Below, piece after piece: positions 32,276 to 40,218 of a stretch of DNA of 64,000 nt. The DNA comes from Chloroflexota bacterium. GTDB lineage: Bacteria; Chloroflexota; Anaerolineae; CG2-30-64-16. Positions within the stretch are counted from its first letter, which is position 1. Every line of letters begins with the position of its first letter. The stretch covers positions 23,186-87,185 of the forward strand of contig JAPLHB010000096.1 in the NCBI GenBank assembly GCA_026389845.1, read 5' to 3'. Position numbers and translations under genes: made by a program. The notes beneath the pieces are model-generated. The model saw only the letters and a list, made by a program, of their open reading frames with translations. It did no database searches and was not told the DNA's origin.

Positions 32276-33517
32276 CTATCGCGTCGCCTCTGCCACACAT
32301 TCCCGGATCGCGGCCACCACCGTCTCGATGTCCGCGCGCGTCAGGTTCGACGCCGAGGGCAGGTACAGCCCGCGCTTGCAGAGGTCTTCGGCCACGGGGT
32401 AGCGTTCCCCGCGGTACTGGTCGAAGTAGATCGGCTGGCAGTGCATGGGGATGAAGAAGGTGCGGGTCTCGATGCCGCGCTTCGCCAGTCCGTTGCGCAG
32501 CTCGTCGCGGGTGAGCGGGAATTCCTGGTCGAGCACGATGCCGTACATCCAGAAAACGTTGATCGCCCAGGCCGCTTCCGGCGGGGTGACGATGCCGGGA
32601 ATCTGCCGGAGCAGCGCGGTGTAGTAGGCCGCGTTGCCCCGACGGGCCGCCACGAACTTCTCCAACTGCTCCGTCTGCGCCAGCCCTACGGCCGCCTGCA
32701 GGTTGGTGATCCGGTAGTTGTAGCCCATGAACTTGTGCCAGAAGTGGCGCTCGGTGCTGAACGCGTGGTCGCGCAGGTTCCACGCCAGCCGCGCCACGTC
32801 CTCACGGTTGGTCGTGACCATCCCCCCCTCGCCCGTGGTGATGATCTTGTTGCCATAGAAGCTGAACGACGCCGCGTCGCCCAGGCTGCCGACTGTCCGC
32901 CCCTTGTACTGCGCGCCGTGCGCCTCGGCCGCGTCTTCCAGGACGAAGACGCCGTGCTTCTGGGCGATGGCGTTCAGCGGGTCCATGTCCACCGGATGGC
33001 CGTAGGTATGCACAGGGATGATCGCCTTCGTGCGCGGCGTGATCTTCGCCTCCACCTGCGCCACGTCCATGTTCCATGTTACCGGCTCCGAGTCCACCAG
33101 CACCGGCGTCGCGCCCAAATAAACGACCGCGTTCGCGGTGGCGATCATGGTGAAGGTTGGGATGATCACCTCGTCGCCGGGGCCGATGCCTGTGGTCGCC
33201 AGGGCCAGGTGCAGCGAGACGGTGCCGTTGGCGCACGCCACGCCGTAGCGCGCGCCCATCTTCTCGGCAAAGAGCGCCTCGAATTTGTGGATGAAGGTGC
33301 CGCGCGACGAGATCCAGTTGGTCTCCACCGCCTCGGTGACGTATTTCAGCTCGTTGCCGGCTAACGTCGGCTCGCACACGGGGATGATGTTCCGTCGCTG
33401 CGGCGCGCCGAAGGGATCAATCGGATGCACGGCCATCTGGAGCACCGGCTCCGGGCCGGGGATGATCTCCGCCAGGTCGCCCATGTCTTCGAGTTTAAGT
33501 TCGTGGGGTTGTAACAT
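32276..33517 (-). CDS. DegT family sugar aminotransferase (perosamine synthase-like, second copy)
   Basis: 413 residues from ATG at 33517, with CAGGAG upstream; the longer upstream reading is heptamer repeat. After a 45-residue N-terminal extension, the enzyme starts at NIIPVCEPTLAGNELKYV. ACANGTVSLHLALATTGIGPGDEVIIP binds PLP, VLEDAAEAHGAQYKG carries the Asp, and FSFYGNKIITTGEGG holds the Schiff-base Lys. This version and MHCQPIYF are like GDP-perosamine synthase (RfbE/PerA), which makes GDP-4-amino-4,6-dideoxymannose. The extension is unusual. The neighbouring glycosyltransferases support a glycan role. Confidence 0.88.
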   Translation of the reverse strand: MLQPHELKLEDMGDLAEIIPGPEPVLQMAVHPIDPFGAPQRRNIIPVCEPTLAGNELKYVTEAVETNWISSRGTFIHKFEALFAEKMGARYGVACANGTVSLHLALATTGIGPGDEVIIPTFTMIATANAVVYLGATPVLVDSEPVTWNMDVAQVEAKITPRTKAIIPVHTYGHPVDMDPLNAIAQKHGVFVLEDAAEAHGAQYKGRTVGSLGDAASFSFYGNKIITTGEGGMVTTNREDVARLAWNLRDHAFSTERHFWHKFMGYNYRITNLQAAVGLAQTEQLEKFVAARRGNAAYYTALLRQIPGIVTPPEAAWAINVFWMYGIVLDQEFPLTRDELRNGLAKRGIETRTFFIPMHCQPIYFDQYRGERYPVAEDLCKRGLYLPSASNLTRADIETVVAAIRECVAEATR

Positions 33518-33530
33518 ATCGGCTCCTGAG

Positions 33531-33719
33531 TGTTGCGTGTTGCGGGTTGCGTGTTGCGTGTTGCGTGTTGCGTGTTGCGGGTTGCGGGTTGCGGGTTGCG
33601 GGTTGCGGGTTGCGGGTTGCGGGTTGCATGCTACGTACTGCGGGTTCCGTGGAAACAAATTGCGCCGCAAGACCAAACGGACCACGCAATACGCAATACG
33701 CAATACGCAATACGCAGTA
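33531..33719. repeat. Long inverted heptamer arrays (TTGCGTG/TTGCGGG versus ACGCAAT)
   Basis: About 14 direct units of TTGCGTG and TTGCGGG (33533-33633), then after a 50-base spacer about five complementary ACGCAAT units (33688-33719). It is the longest such tract in the window and fills the 204-base gap. Confidence 0.95.
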
Positions 33720-33721
33720 CG

Positions 33722-34438
33722 TCATTTGCCGATTGCCAGGCGGATGATGGTAACCACATACTTCCACCCTCGCCGCAGATAATCGGTGATGTTTGCGCCG
33801 GTCTTCGACTCGCCGCTGAAGCGTGCGCCGCAGGCGTAGGGGACCTCTTCGATCCGCAGCCCCAACCGCTGCGCCCGCGCCAGCAGGTCAATGCAGTATT
33901 CGCCATAATCGCCGCGCAAGGTGATTTTGTCAAAAACCGACCGCCGCGCTGCAACGAAGCCACTGGTGTAATCGCGGACGCGCCAGCCCAGCAGCAGCGA
34001 GGCGAACAGGTTGATCGTCACCGAGAAGGCGCGGGCCATCAAGCTGTGACCCGGATCGCTGCCGCCCGCTACGTAGCGCGAGCCGATCGCGATGTCGGCC
34101 CCCGCGACCAGCCGGGCCAGCAGGTGCGGGATCAGATCCGGCGGCATCGCCAGGTCGCAGTCCATCCAGGAGACCGCGTCGGTGTCGGCCGCCCGGATGC
34201 CGGCCCAGATGGCCGAGGTCAGCCCGCGCTCGGTGGTTCGGCGGAGCAGGCGCACCCGTGGCTCCCGCGCCGCGATCGCCTCCACCACCTGCCACGTGCC
34301 GTCGGGCGAGTTATCATCCACTACCAGCACGGTGACGGGCGTCTGTACGTGGCGCAGGATGCCTTCGATCAGGATGGGGATGTTCTCCCGCTCGTTGTAG
34401 GTGGGGAGGATGACGGTTAACGATAGTGGGTCGGTCAT
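33722..34438 (-). CDS. Family 2 glycosyltransferase, dolichol/polyprenol-phosphate mannosyltransferase type
   Basis: 238 residues. LTVILPTYNERENIPILIEGIL and VVDDNSPDGTWQVVEAIA form the nucleotide-binding half of the GT-A fold. The DxD-like metal motif is in VSWMDCDLAMPPDLIPHLL, and DYTSGFVAARRSVFDKI and GYGEYCIDLLARAQ-type residues follow. DPM1-like enzymes load mannose or glucose on lipid phosphate, and such lipid-linked sugars feed GT39 enzymes like those downstream. No C-terminal membrane helices are present, unlike GtrB. ATG at 34438 overlaps nothing. Confidence 0.88.
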   Translation of the reverse strand: MTDPLSLTVILPTYNERENIPILIEGILRHVQTPVTVLVVDDNSPDGTWQVVEAIAAREPRVRLLRRTTERGLTSAIWAGIRAADTDAVSWMDCDLAMPPDLIPHLLARLVAGADIAIGSRYVAGGSDPGHSLMARAFSVTINLFASLLLGWRVRDYTSGFVAARRSVFDKITLRGDYGEYCIDLLARAQRLGLRIEEVPYACGARFSGESKTGANITDYLRRGWKYVVTIIRLAIGK

Positions 34439-34517
34439 TGTGGTCTCACCTGAGACTCGAAAAAACGCAAACCGAAAAACGCAAAGTCGTGCCCAGGTGC
34501 GCCTTTCGTTTTGCGTT

Positions 34518-36638
34518 TTACTCCACCCTCACATTCCCGCACACGATCTTCGTCGTCGCGCCCGGCACTTCCACGACGACGCGGTACGTGCCTGCTGGAG
34601 TGATCGGGTTCAGGTTCACGTCGTAATCCACGCGGACAACCTCGCCGGGCAGCCAGCGGGAGGTGGGCCACACGTGGATGGCGTCGCTGCCGCGCTCCAG
34701 ACGCTCGCCCCACACCTGACCGCCGGCGTCCACCAGCCGAACGAGCGGGAAGACGTCCTTCGCCATGGGCTGGCCGGCCGTCCAGTAGGTCGTCACGTGG
34801 ACCCAGCCGCTCGGCGGATGGTACAGGTCGTCGCGGGCGCGGAGCGCGTCCGGCTGGTAGGCGCAGCCCATCAACCGCAGGTCGCCCAGCGCGATGTCCA
34901 GCCGCGCCACGCCGGCCGGCAGATCGGGCGGCCGATAGCGTTGCGCAAAGCCGTGGATGGCGATGCCCGTCGGGTACGCCTCGGTGACGAGCGGGAAGCG
35001 CGCGCCGAACCAGCCGGCCACCAGGTTGCCGGGATCGAGGTCCTGGTGATGCGATTGCACCAGCCAGACCGCATCGTACTGCGCCAGCCCTTCCAGCGGT
35101 GGGTCCACCTGGCTTGGATCGGTCAGCCGGTCGGTGAAGGGGAAGTAGGTCGGCTGCGCGCCGGGTAGGGGCGATCCCTTGTGGTCGCCCTGGCCGAAAT
35201 ACCGCTCAAACGCCAGGTGGACATAATCAGCCTGGATCAGCACGGCGTCGTTGGGGCCGGCGTGCGCTTCGACGAACGCCGCGGCCTCGCGCCACGCCTC
35301 GCGGCGGTTCTGGCTGGCCCAATCAGCGGGCAGCGCGGCCGCCGTGACGCCCAACGTCAGCGCCAAGGCAATCCCGCCGGCCGGCTTGCGCCATTCCCAG
35401 AGCCATGCCAGACCTCGGCCCCACGCCAGGCAGAGCGCCGGGACCAGGAAGATGAAATAGCGCGTCTCGGCAAAGACGGTGCGGTCGCGGGCGAGGAGCA
35501 GACCGCCGGCGAGAGTGGGGAGGAGCAGCCAGAGGCCCACTCCCCACCTAACCCCCCAACCCCCTTCCCTCGCAGGGAAGGGGGAGACTGACACCCCTCC
35601 CCTCGCAGGGGAGGGGCTGGGGGAGAGGTCCGGCCTGATTATTCCGAGAACCGCCAGTCCCCCCGCGATAATCGCCACCCACGCCATCGCCCGCCCCGGC
35701 CAAGCCGGCCAGCCCACGGTGTAGACCTGCAGCAATCGCCAGAGCGCCGGCCCCATGCCGGCGAACGCGCGGCCCGGCAGCGATTCGCCGCCGCTCACCA
35801 TCCACGCCGACCGCGCCAGCGGCAGGAAGAGCGCCCCGACGACCGCCAGCGCCCCCGCGCCGATCCAGAACCGCCGTCCGGCCCCCGGCTCCCGCCGGTT
35901 GAACCACCAGCCGAGCAGTAGCCACGCTCCGGCCACCGGCAGGAGAAAGGCCGAAAAGAGGTAAGTGTAGAGCGCGGCGGTGAAGCCGGCGATGGTCAGC
36001 ACTGCTGCAAGGGCCGAGTCACGGATTGCGGATTGCGTATTGCGTATTGCGTATTGCGTATTGCGTATTGCGTTTTGCGTTTTGCGTATCTCGCGCCGCG
36101 CATCCCGTTCACGCACCACGCACCACGCACCACGCACCACGCCATACAGTCCGACCAGCCCAAACGTCGTCGCCGGCATAAACATCCGCGCTTCCTGGCT
36201 GTACCAGATCAGGAACGGGTTGAGCGCCACTAACAGCGCGGCCAGCAGACCGGCCCGCCGGTTGCCCAGCCGTGCGCCGATGCCGTAGACCGGCAGCACC
36301 GCCAGCGCGCCGATCAACGCGCCGAGCGACCGCACCGCGCCATCCCCCGGCCCGAACGCGGTCGTCCAGAAATGGAGCAGCAGATAGTAGAGCGGCGGAT
36401 GCTTGTCCTGCGTCAACGCCAGCCCTACGCGCCAGATTTCGCCTGCGGGTTTCGCCGCCCAGAAGGTGCTCATCACCTCGTCGAACCACAGACTGTGATA
36501 GGTGAGTTGGTAGAGCCGAAGGGCGAGCGCAAGCAAGAAGATCGCCGCGATGACGGACGAAGGACGAACGACGACCGCCGAACGACCGCCGGTCGCCGCA
36601 TTGCTTGGGTTGAGGAAAGAACTGCGTAAGGATATCAC
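34518..36638 (-). CDS. GT39/ArnT-like membrane glycosyltransferase (first copy)
   Basis: 706 residues with about ten membrane spans. Near residues 45-70, YHSLWFDEVMSTFWAA has the Asp-Glu expected in the first extracytoplasmic loop of PMT/ArnT enzymes; DKHPPLYYLLLHFWTTAFG follows. The C-terminus (~380-706) is a soluble extracytoplasmic domain. It likely moves a sugar from a polyprenyl-phosphate donor to a protein or lipid. Three repeat insertions are in frame: a Ser/Val-rich segment near residues 15-30, inverted heptamers at about 166-205 (QNAIRNTQYAI) and a G/C-rich element at about 337-366. Start GTG at 36638 is uncertain because the N-terminus may be repeat-derived. Confidence 0.82.
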   Translation of the reverse strand: MISLRSSFLNPSNAATGGRSAVVVRPSSVIAAIFLLALALRLYQLTYHSLWFDEVMSTFWAAKPAGEIWRVGLALTQDKHPPLYYLLLHFWTTAFGPGDGAVRSLGALIGALAVLPVYGIGARLGNRRAGLLAALLVALNPFLIWYSQEARMFMPATTFGLVGLYGVVRGAWCVVRERDARREIRKTQNAIRNTQYAIRNTQSAIRDSALAAVLTIAGFTAALYTYLFSAFLLPVAGAWLLLGWWFNRREPGAGRRFWIGAGALAVVGALFLPLARSAWMVSGGESLPGRAFAGMGPALWRLLQVYTVGWPAWPGRAMAWVAIIAGGLAVLGIIRPDLSPSPSPARGGVSVSPFPAREGGWGVRWGVGLWLLLPTLAGGLLLARDRTVFAETRYFIFLVPALCLAWGRGLAWLWEWRKPAGGIALALTLGVTAAALPADWASQNRREAWREAAAFVEAHAGPNDAVLIQADYVHLAFERYFGQGDHKGSPLPGAQPTYFPFTDRLTDPSQVDPPLEGLAQYDAVWLVQSHHQDLDPGNLVAGWFGARFPLVTEAYPTGIAIHGFAQRYRPPDLPAGVARLDIALGDLRLMGCAYQPDALRARDDLYHPPSGWVHVTTYWTAGQPMAKDVFPLVRLVDAGGQVWGERLERGSDAIHVWPTSRWLPGEVVRVDYDVNLNPITPAGTYRVVVEVPGATTKIVCGNVRVE
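35541..35629. repeat. G/C-block repeat inside the first GT39 gene
   Basis: Inverted blocks CCCCCAACCCCCTTCCCTCGC, AGGGAAGGGGGA and CCCCTCCCCTCGCAGGGGAGGGG, translated in frame as SPSPSPARGG and similar. Confidence 0.85.
36022..36142. repeat. Inverted heptamer arrays inside the first GT39 gene
   Basis: Seven or eight GCGTATT/GCGTTTT units (36022-36090) face four CACGCAC units (36109-36142). They are read in frame as the NAIRNTQ-type repeat in a loop between membrane helices. Confidence 0.92.
36550..36594. repeat. Heptamer array (GACGAAC/GACCGCC) at the first GT39 N-terminus
   Basis: About six imperfect seven-base units of the ACGAACG family, translated as GGRSAVVVRPSSV before the first membrane helix. 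Confidence 0.7.
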
Positions 36639-36667
36639 TCGTTACTCATCGGCTGGTTTAGTGAACC

Positions 36668-36752
36668 GCAAAAACGCCCACGCACTACGCACCACGCGGC
36701 ACGGCCTGGTCGTTGGTCTTCGGTCGTTGGTCATCCGTCGTTGGTCGTTGCG
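36668..36752. repeat. Heptamer arrays at the methyltransferase 3' end
   Basis: CACGCAC/CTACGCA units (36676-36702), then GGTCGTT/CGTCGTT units (36710-36752), spanning the stop codon region of the methyltransferase gene. Confidence 0.8.
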
Positions 36753-37467
36753 CCAGGCACAGCAGCGACAGCCCCACTGGCAGATCGCGATGCCGCAGCC
36801 AGCGCGCTTCGGTGGCGAGGACGCCGCGTAGGAGCTGGTTGAGCCTGACCGGCATGGGTCGCAGGTCGTCGCCGCCGAGCAGACCGGCCCGCGCGACCAG
36901 ACGCACGGTTATTTCCGGCAGAAACAGCAGGCCGTTGGCATAGGTCAGACGCCGGATGATGAAACCAGCCCCGGCAACAAGGGCGGCGAACTCTGGCCGC
37001 CGGTAGCGTCGTGCGCCGCCCCAAAAATCATCGTGCGGCCCACGCAACCAGGGATGCGCCGGCACGCGCATCAGCAGCCGGCCGCCCGGGCGCAGCACGC
37101 GACGAATTTCCACCAACGTCTGTGCCGGCGCGACGCCGCGCTGCTCCAACAGGTCGAGCGCCAGGGCCAGATCGAACGCGGCGTCGGGAAACGGCAGCCG
37201 GCCGGCCTCGGCTTTCACCGCGAGCCGCGTCCCGGCGAGTTGGGGCCGCAAATCCACACCGACGCCGAAGACGCCGGCCGGCAACTCCCCTAGCAGCCAC
37301 CCCGGCCCGCAGCCGACGTCCAACACCCGTCCGGTGACGGGATCGGCCAGCGCCCAGGTGATGCGTCTCATGCCGGCTGCCCACCAGTGCGTTTGGCCGT
37401 GGCGGGCCAGCAGGGCGCGGTAATCGGGCGGAGGTGGGTTAGTGACTTCCACGATACTTACGAACAA
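36685..37467 (-). CDS. Class I SAM-dependent methyltransferase
   Basis: 260 residues. VLDVGCGPGWLLGELPAGVFGVGVD near residue 50 is the SAM-binding motif I; PFPDAAFDLALALDLLEQ and LRPGGRLLMRVPAHPWLRGPHD follow, typical of methyltransferase type 11 enzymes in polysaccharide clusters. The acceptor is unknown. The start is TTG at 37467, just after the second GT39 gene, or GTG five codons later; neither has a strong ribosome site. The C-terminal tail RPTTDDQRPKTNDQAVPRGA is encoded by heptamer repeats (36710-36752), so the native end is probably lost or extended. Confidence 0.82.
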   Translation of the reverse strand: MFVSIVEVTNPPPPDYRALLARHGQTHWWAAGMRRITWALADPVTGRVLDVGCGPGWLLGELPAGVFGVGVDLRPQLAGTRLAVKAEAGRLPFPDAAFDLALALDLLEQRGVAPAQTLVEIRRVLRPGGRLLMRVPAHPWLRGPHDDFWGGARRYRRPEFAALVAGAGFIIRRLTYANGLLFLPEITVRLVARAGLLGGDDLRPMPVRLNQLLRGVLATEARWLRHRDLPVGLSLLCLAQRPTTDDQRPKTNDQAVPRGA

Positions 37468-37470
37468 TCT

Positions 37471-39678
37471 TCATTGCACCGTCACCGCACCCAAAATCAG
37501 GTGATCCTGCCCCGGCGGGTCGCTCGTCACTGCGCGTACACCGCCGGCCGCCGGGTTGTAAATCCCCACCTCGATCTGGTAGGGGCCGGGAGGCACGTCT
37601 GCGGGCAGTTGAAGCTGGTATTCGTCCAGGATCAGATCGCCCGGCGTCCAGGCGGTCGTCGGCGCGCTGTCCTGGCCCGGGCGCGCGTCCCGGCCGGCCC
37701 GGACGACGCTGCCGTCAGCCTTCGGCGGCCCTAACAGGTGCGTGAAGACCGTCCAATCCGCCGGCACGGTCGCGGTGGCGCGCCACCAAAGCTGCAAGTA
37801 GACGATGTCGCCGGGCCGGTAGGCGGCGCGATCCAGGTCGTAGCCGACCAGCTCCATGCCGGGCCAGCCGCCGGTGAAGGCGTATTTGGGCTGGCGGCCG
37901 GTATTGGATAGTACGGTATCGGATATTCGGTAAGCGCGGGCGTAAACCTTGCCGTCGCGATCCAGGAACGCCTTGACTTCGGTTGCCTGGGGATACAATT
38001 CGCGCAGCAGCCGGCCGCCGCGGTAGTCCTCGTGCTCGATCACGATGTACGTGGCCGGGCCGGGCGTGAAGGCAGGCGCGACGAACGCCGACCGGCCGTC
38101 GAAATGCCGCACGGCCCGGCCCTCGCGCCAGGCGAAGGCCAGCGTCATGTCGCCGGATGGACGCGGGGTCAGGTAGACTCGCTCGGTCGCGGGCAGGTCG
38201 AGCACGTACTGACCGATCTCCCACAAGCCTTGATCGTAGGCATAGTAGATGGCGTGGCTGAGACCCCAGGCGCCGAAGTAGGCTGTCGCGGTGTAGATCG
38301 CGCTGCCGAGTAGGATCGCGGCCACGACGACCGCCCGGCCCACGCGACGCAGCGCATCCATCCCCGCCGCAAGCTCCTCGGGAGCCACGCCGCTTTCGCG
38401 CAGCCGCCACGGCACCGCCTGACCGCGGGTGGCCGGCTGACCGGATCCGCGGCCCAGAAGGGTCGCCAGCCCCAGCCCGCACAGTAATGCCACCACCGGC
38501 GCCGCGCCCAATGCCCGGCGGAAGTGCGGCGCATATTCGCTCAGCACCGTCGGCGCGAGCATGATCGCGCCGGCCAGCAACAGGCCGCCGAATGCAGGTC
38601 GCCGCCAGCGCCAGAGCGCCAGCCCGACGCCCAGGGTGAAGGGCAGGCTCATCAGTACGTCCAGCACCGGCAGCCCGGGCACGTTGTTGCGCGAGTCCGC
38701 GTCGCCGCGGAAGCTGAACATGCCCAGGGTCGCGGCCAGGTTTCGCACCGGCGAGCCAGGCCCTGCGCCCTCCGCGCCCACCGCGATCTGGCTGGAACGC
38801 AGCAGCAGTTGATCGGGGTGTTGCAACCAATTGAGGCCGAGCGGCGCGAAGACGACGAGCGCGACCGCGCCGGCCAGGAGTAGGGGAGCAAGGCAACGGA
38901 TGGAGGAGCGGATAAGCGGATGGGTACGCCGTTGGATGAGGGGACGAGGGAGTTGGGGAGCAGGGGGGCAGGGGGGCAGGGGGGCGCGCGCCTTGGCTTC
39001 TTGTTTCCCTGTTTCCTTGTCTTCTTGTCTCCTTGTCTCCTTATCTACCCACCATACCCCCCACACCCCCAACCCCGCCGCCACCACCGGCAGCAACCGT
39101 CCCGCGGGATAGGTGTACATGCTGAGGCTGGTGGCTGCGCCCAGCGCGATCCATGCGCCGATCTCATTTGTGCGCAGGCCGCGGAAAAGCATCCAGAGGA
39201 TCAACACCAGAAAGAGCGGCACCAGCACCGGCTCGATCCCGACCCGGCTGAAGTGGATGTGCCAGCGCATGATCGTGAGGCTGGCCGCGGCCAGGAGCGG
39301 CAGCGCGGGCGGGATGCGGTCGTCGGCGCGGACCAGCTCGCGGCCCAGGGCGTAGAGCGCGGGTACGGTCAAGGTCCCGATCGTCGCCGCCACCCCGCGC
39401 ATCACCGCCGGCGACTCGCCGAAGAGCCGGAACGCCAGGCCGGTCAGATAGATGAACATCGGCTCCACGCCGAAGTTGCCGGGGAAGAAGATGGGGTGAT
39501 AGCCGGGCCGGGTCAGCACCCGCCAGGCTTCCAGGGCCTCGTAGGCTTCATCGTAATGGAAGCCCGGCGGGACGCGGTCAAGGCCCCAGAAGCGCAACGC
39601 AGCCGCAAAGGCAGTGAGCAGGAGCAGGGCGGTGGGGGTGAACCAGGGCTGAATCCGAGCACGCCAGCGACCTAACAT
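37471..39678 (-). CDS. GT39-like membrane glycosyltransferase (second copy)
   Basis: 735 residues, about eleven membrane spans and a soluble C-terminal domain ending ILGAVTVQ. VPPGFHYDEAYEALEAWRVL near residues 36-55 supplies the Asp-Glu of the catalytic loop in the PMT/ArnT superfamily; MRWHIHFSRVGIEPVLVPLF is a second recurring motif of this group. It probably uses polyprenyl-phosphate sugars outside the membrane. A repeat block at 38898-39050 adds about 50 charged and Pro-rich residues (DKETRRQEDKETGKQE) in frame between helices. It is four bases after the UPF0175 stop and directly before the methyltransferase, so the three genes are likely one transcript. Confidence 0.85.
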   Translation of the reverse strand: MLGRWRARIQPWFTPTALLLLTAFAAALRFWGLDRVPPGFHYDEAYEALEAWRVLTRPGYHPIFFPGNFGVEPMFIYLTGLAFRLFGESPAVMRGVAATIGTLTVPALYALGRELVRADDRIPPALPLLAAASLTIMRWHIHFSRVGIEPVLVPLFLVLILWMLFRGLRTNEIGAWIALGAATSLSMYTYPAGRLLPVVAAGLGVWGVWWVDKETRRQEDKETGKQEAKARAPLPPCPPAPQLPRPLIQRRTHPLIRSSIRCLAPLLLAGAVALVVFAPLGLNWLQHPDQLLLRSSQIAVGAEGAGPGSPVRNLAATLGMFSFRGDADSRNNVPGLPVLDVLMSLPFTLGVGLALWRWRRPAFGGLLLAGAIMLAPTVLSEYAPHFRRALGAAPVVALLCGLGLATLLGRGSGQPATRGQAVPWRLRESGVAPEELAAGMDALRRVGRAVVVAAILLGSAIYTATAYFGAWGLSHAIYYAYDQGLWEIGQYVLDLPATERVYLTPRPSGDMTLAFAWREGRAVRHFDGRSAFVAPAFTPGPATYIVIEHEDYRGGRLLRELYPQATEVKAFLDRDGKVYARAYRISDTVLSNTGRQPKYAFTGGWPGMELVGYDLDRAAYRPGDIVYLQLWWRATATVPADWTVFTHLLGPPKADGSVVRAGRDARPGQDSAPTTAWTPGDLILDEYQLQLPADVPPGPYQIEVGIYNPAAGGVRAVTSDPPGQDHLILGAVTVQ
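38898..39050. repeat. Composite repeat inside the second GT39 gene (GGATAAGCGGAT, GGGGGGCA, TTGTCTCC units)
   Basis: Three kinds of short tandem units in a row: AGCGGATAAGCGGAT (38907-38921), CAGGGGGG (38961-38985) and the octamer TTGTCTCC (39001-39042). The whole block is in frame. Confidence 0.85.
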
Positions 39679-39681
39679 GCG

Positions 39682-39963
39682 TCAACCAGTCTGGGCGAGT
39701 CGTAGACTGCGCGCGATCTCGACTTCCTCAGCCCATTCATCCTGCGAGTAATCCAGGTAGGCGATGCCACGCCTGCGCAACAACGCCAGGAAATCCAACC
39801 GGCTCACGCCAAGCAGCCTCGCCGCCTTGCCCGATGAAATTCGTTCATCGGTGAACAGCGATAGCACGAGCCACTCCTGGATGCGCTGCTGAATGTCCTC
39901 GCGGCTGATGCCCAGGTCAAGCAATGGCCTTGATAGGTGGATTTCCAATGCAACGTCAGTCAT
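39682..39963 (-). CDS. UPF0175 family protein (orphan antitoxin-like)
   Basis: 93 residues from ATG at 39963, with GAGG six bases upstream; longer in-frame starts run into repeat sequence. LSLFTDERISSGKAARLLGVSRLDFLALLRRRGIAYLDYSQDEWAEEVE is the UPF0175 helix-turn-helix-like core, a family usually paired with a PIN-domain (DUF3368) toxin. No toxin gene adjoins it: the next gene downstream is a glycosyltransferase starting four bases later. It may be a stranded antitoxin or a local regulator of that operon. Confidence 0.8.
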   Translation of the reverse strand: MTDVALEIHLSRPLLDLGISREDIQQRIQEWLVLSLFTDERISSGKAARLLGVSRLDFLALLRRRGIAYLDYSQDEWAEEVEIARSLRLAQTG

Positions 39964-40017
39964 GTCTTTCCTCGTCACCATACTCGACACGGTCACAAAG
40001 TGCGCTTTTAGGCGTCT

Positions 40018-40149
40018 GTCATTCTGAGCGGGTATGCCCCTAACTTCTCGCGACGGCGAGCATCCAGCGAAGAATCTCATCTCGCGACGAGACCCTTCGC
40101 TGGATTCTCGCCGCAACGCACTTCACGGGACAAACCCGCTCAGGGTGAC
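40018..40149. mobile_element. TIR-bearing dispersed element (GTCATTCTGAGCGGGT family)
   Basis: 132 bases from GTCATTCTGAGCGGGT to ACCCGCTCAGGGTGAC, with inner TTCGCTGGATTCTCGCCGC. It occupies most of the gap 39964-40218, which has no gene. Confidence 0.82.
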
Positions 40150-40218
40150 AAAGCAGCCCTTGCAGTACTCGCAAAAGCGCAGTTTATGCCCGTGGGCAGT
40201 ATATCTGCGGCGGAAGCA

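Noticed and set aside
33531..33719. CRISPR array
   Set aside because: The units are seven bases long and contiguous without unique spacers, and no cas genes are present.
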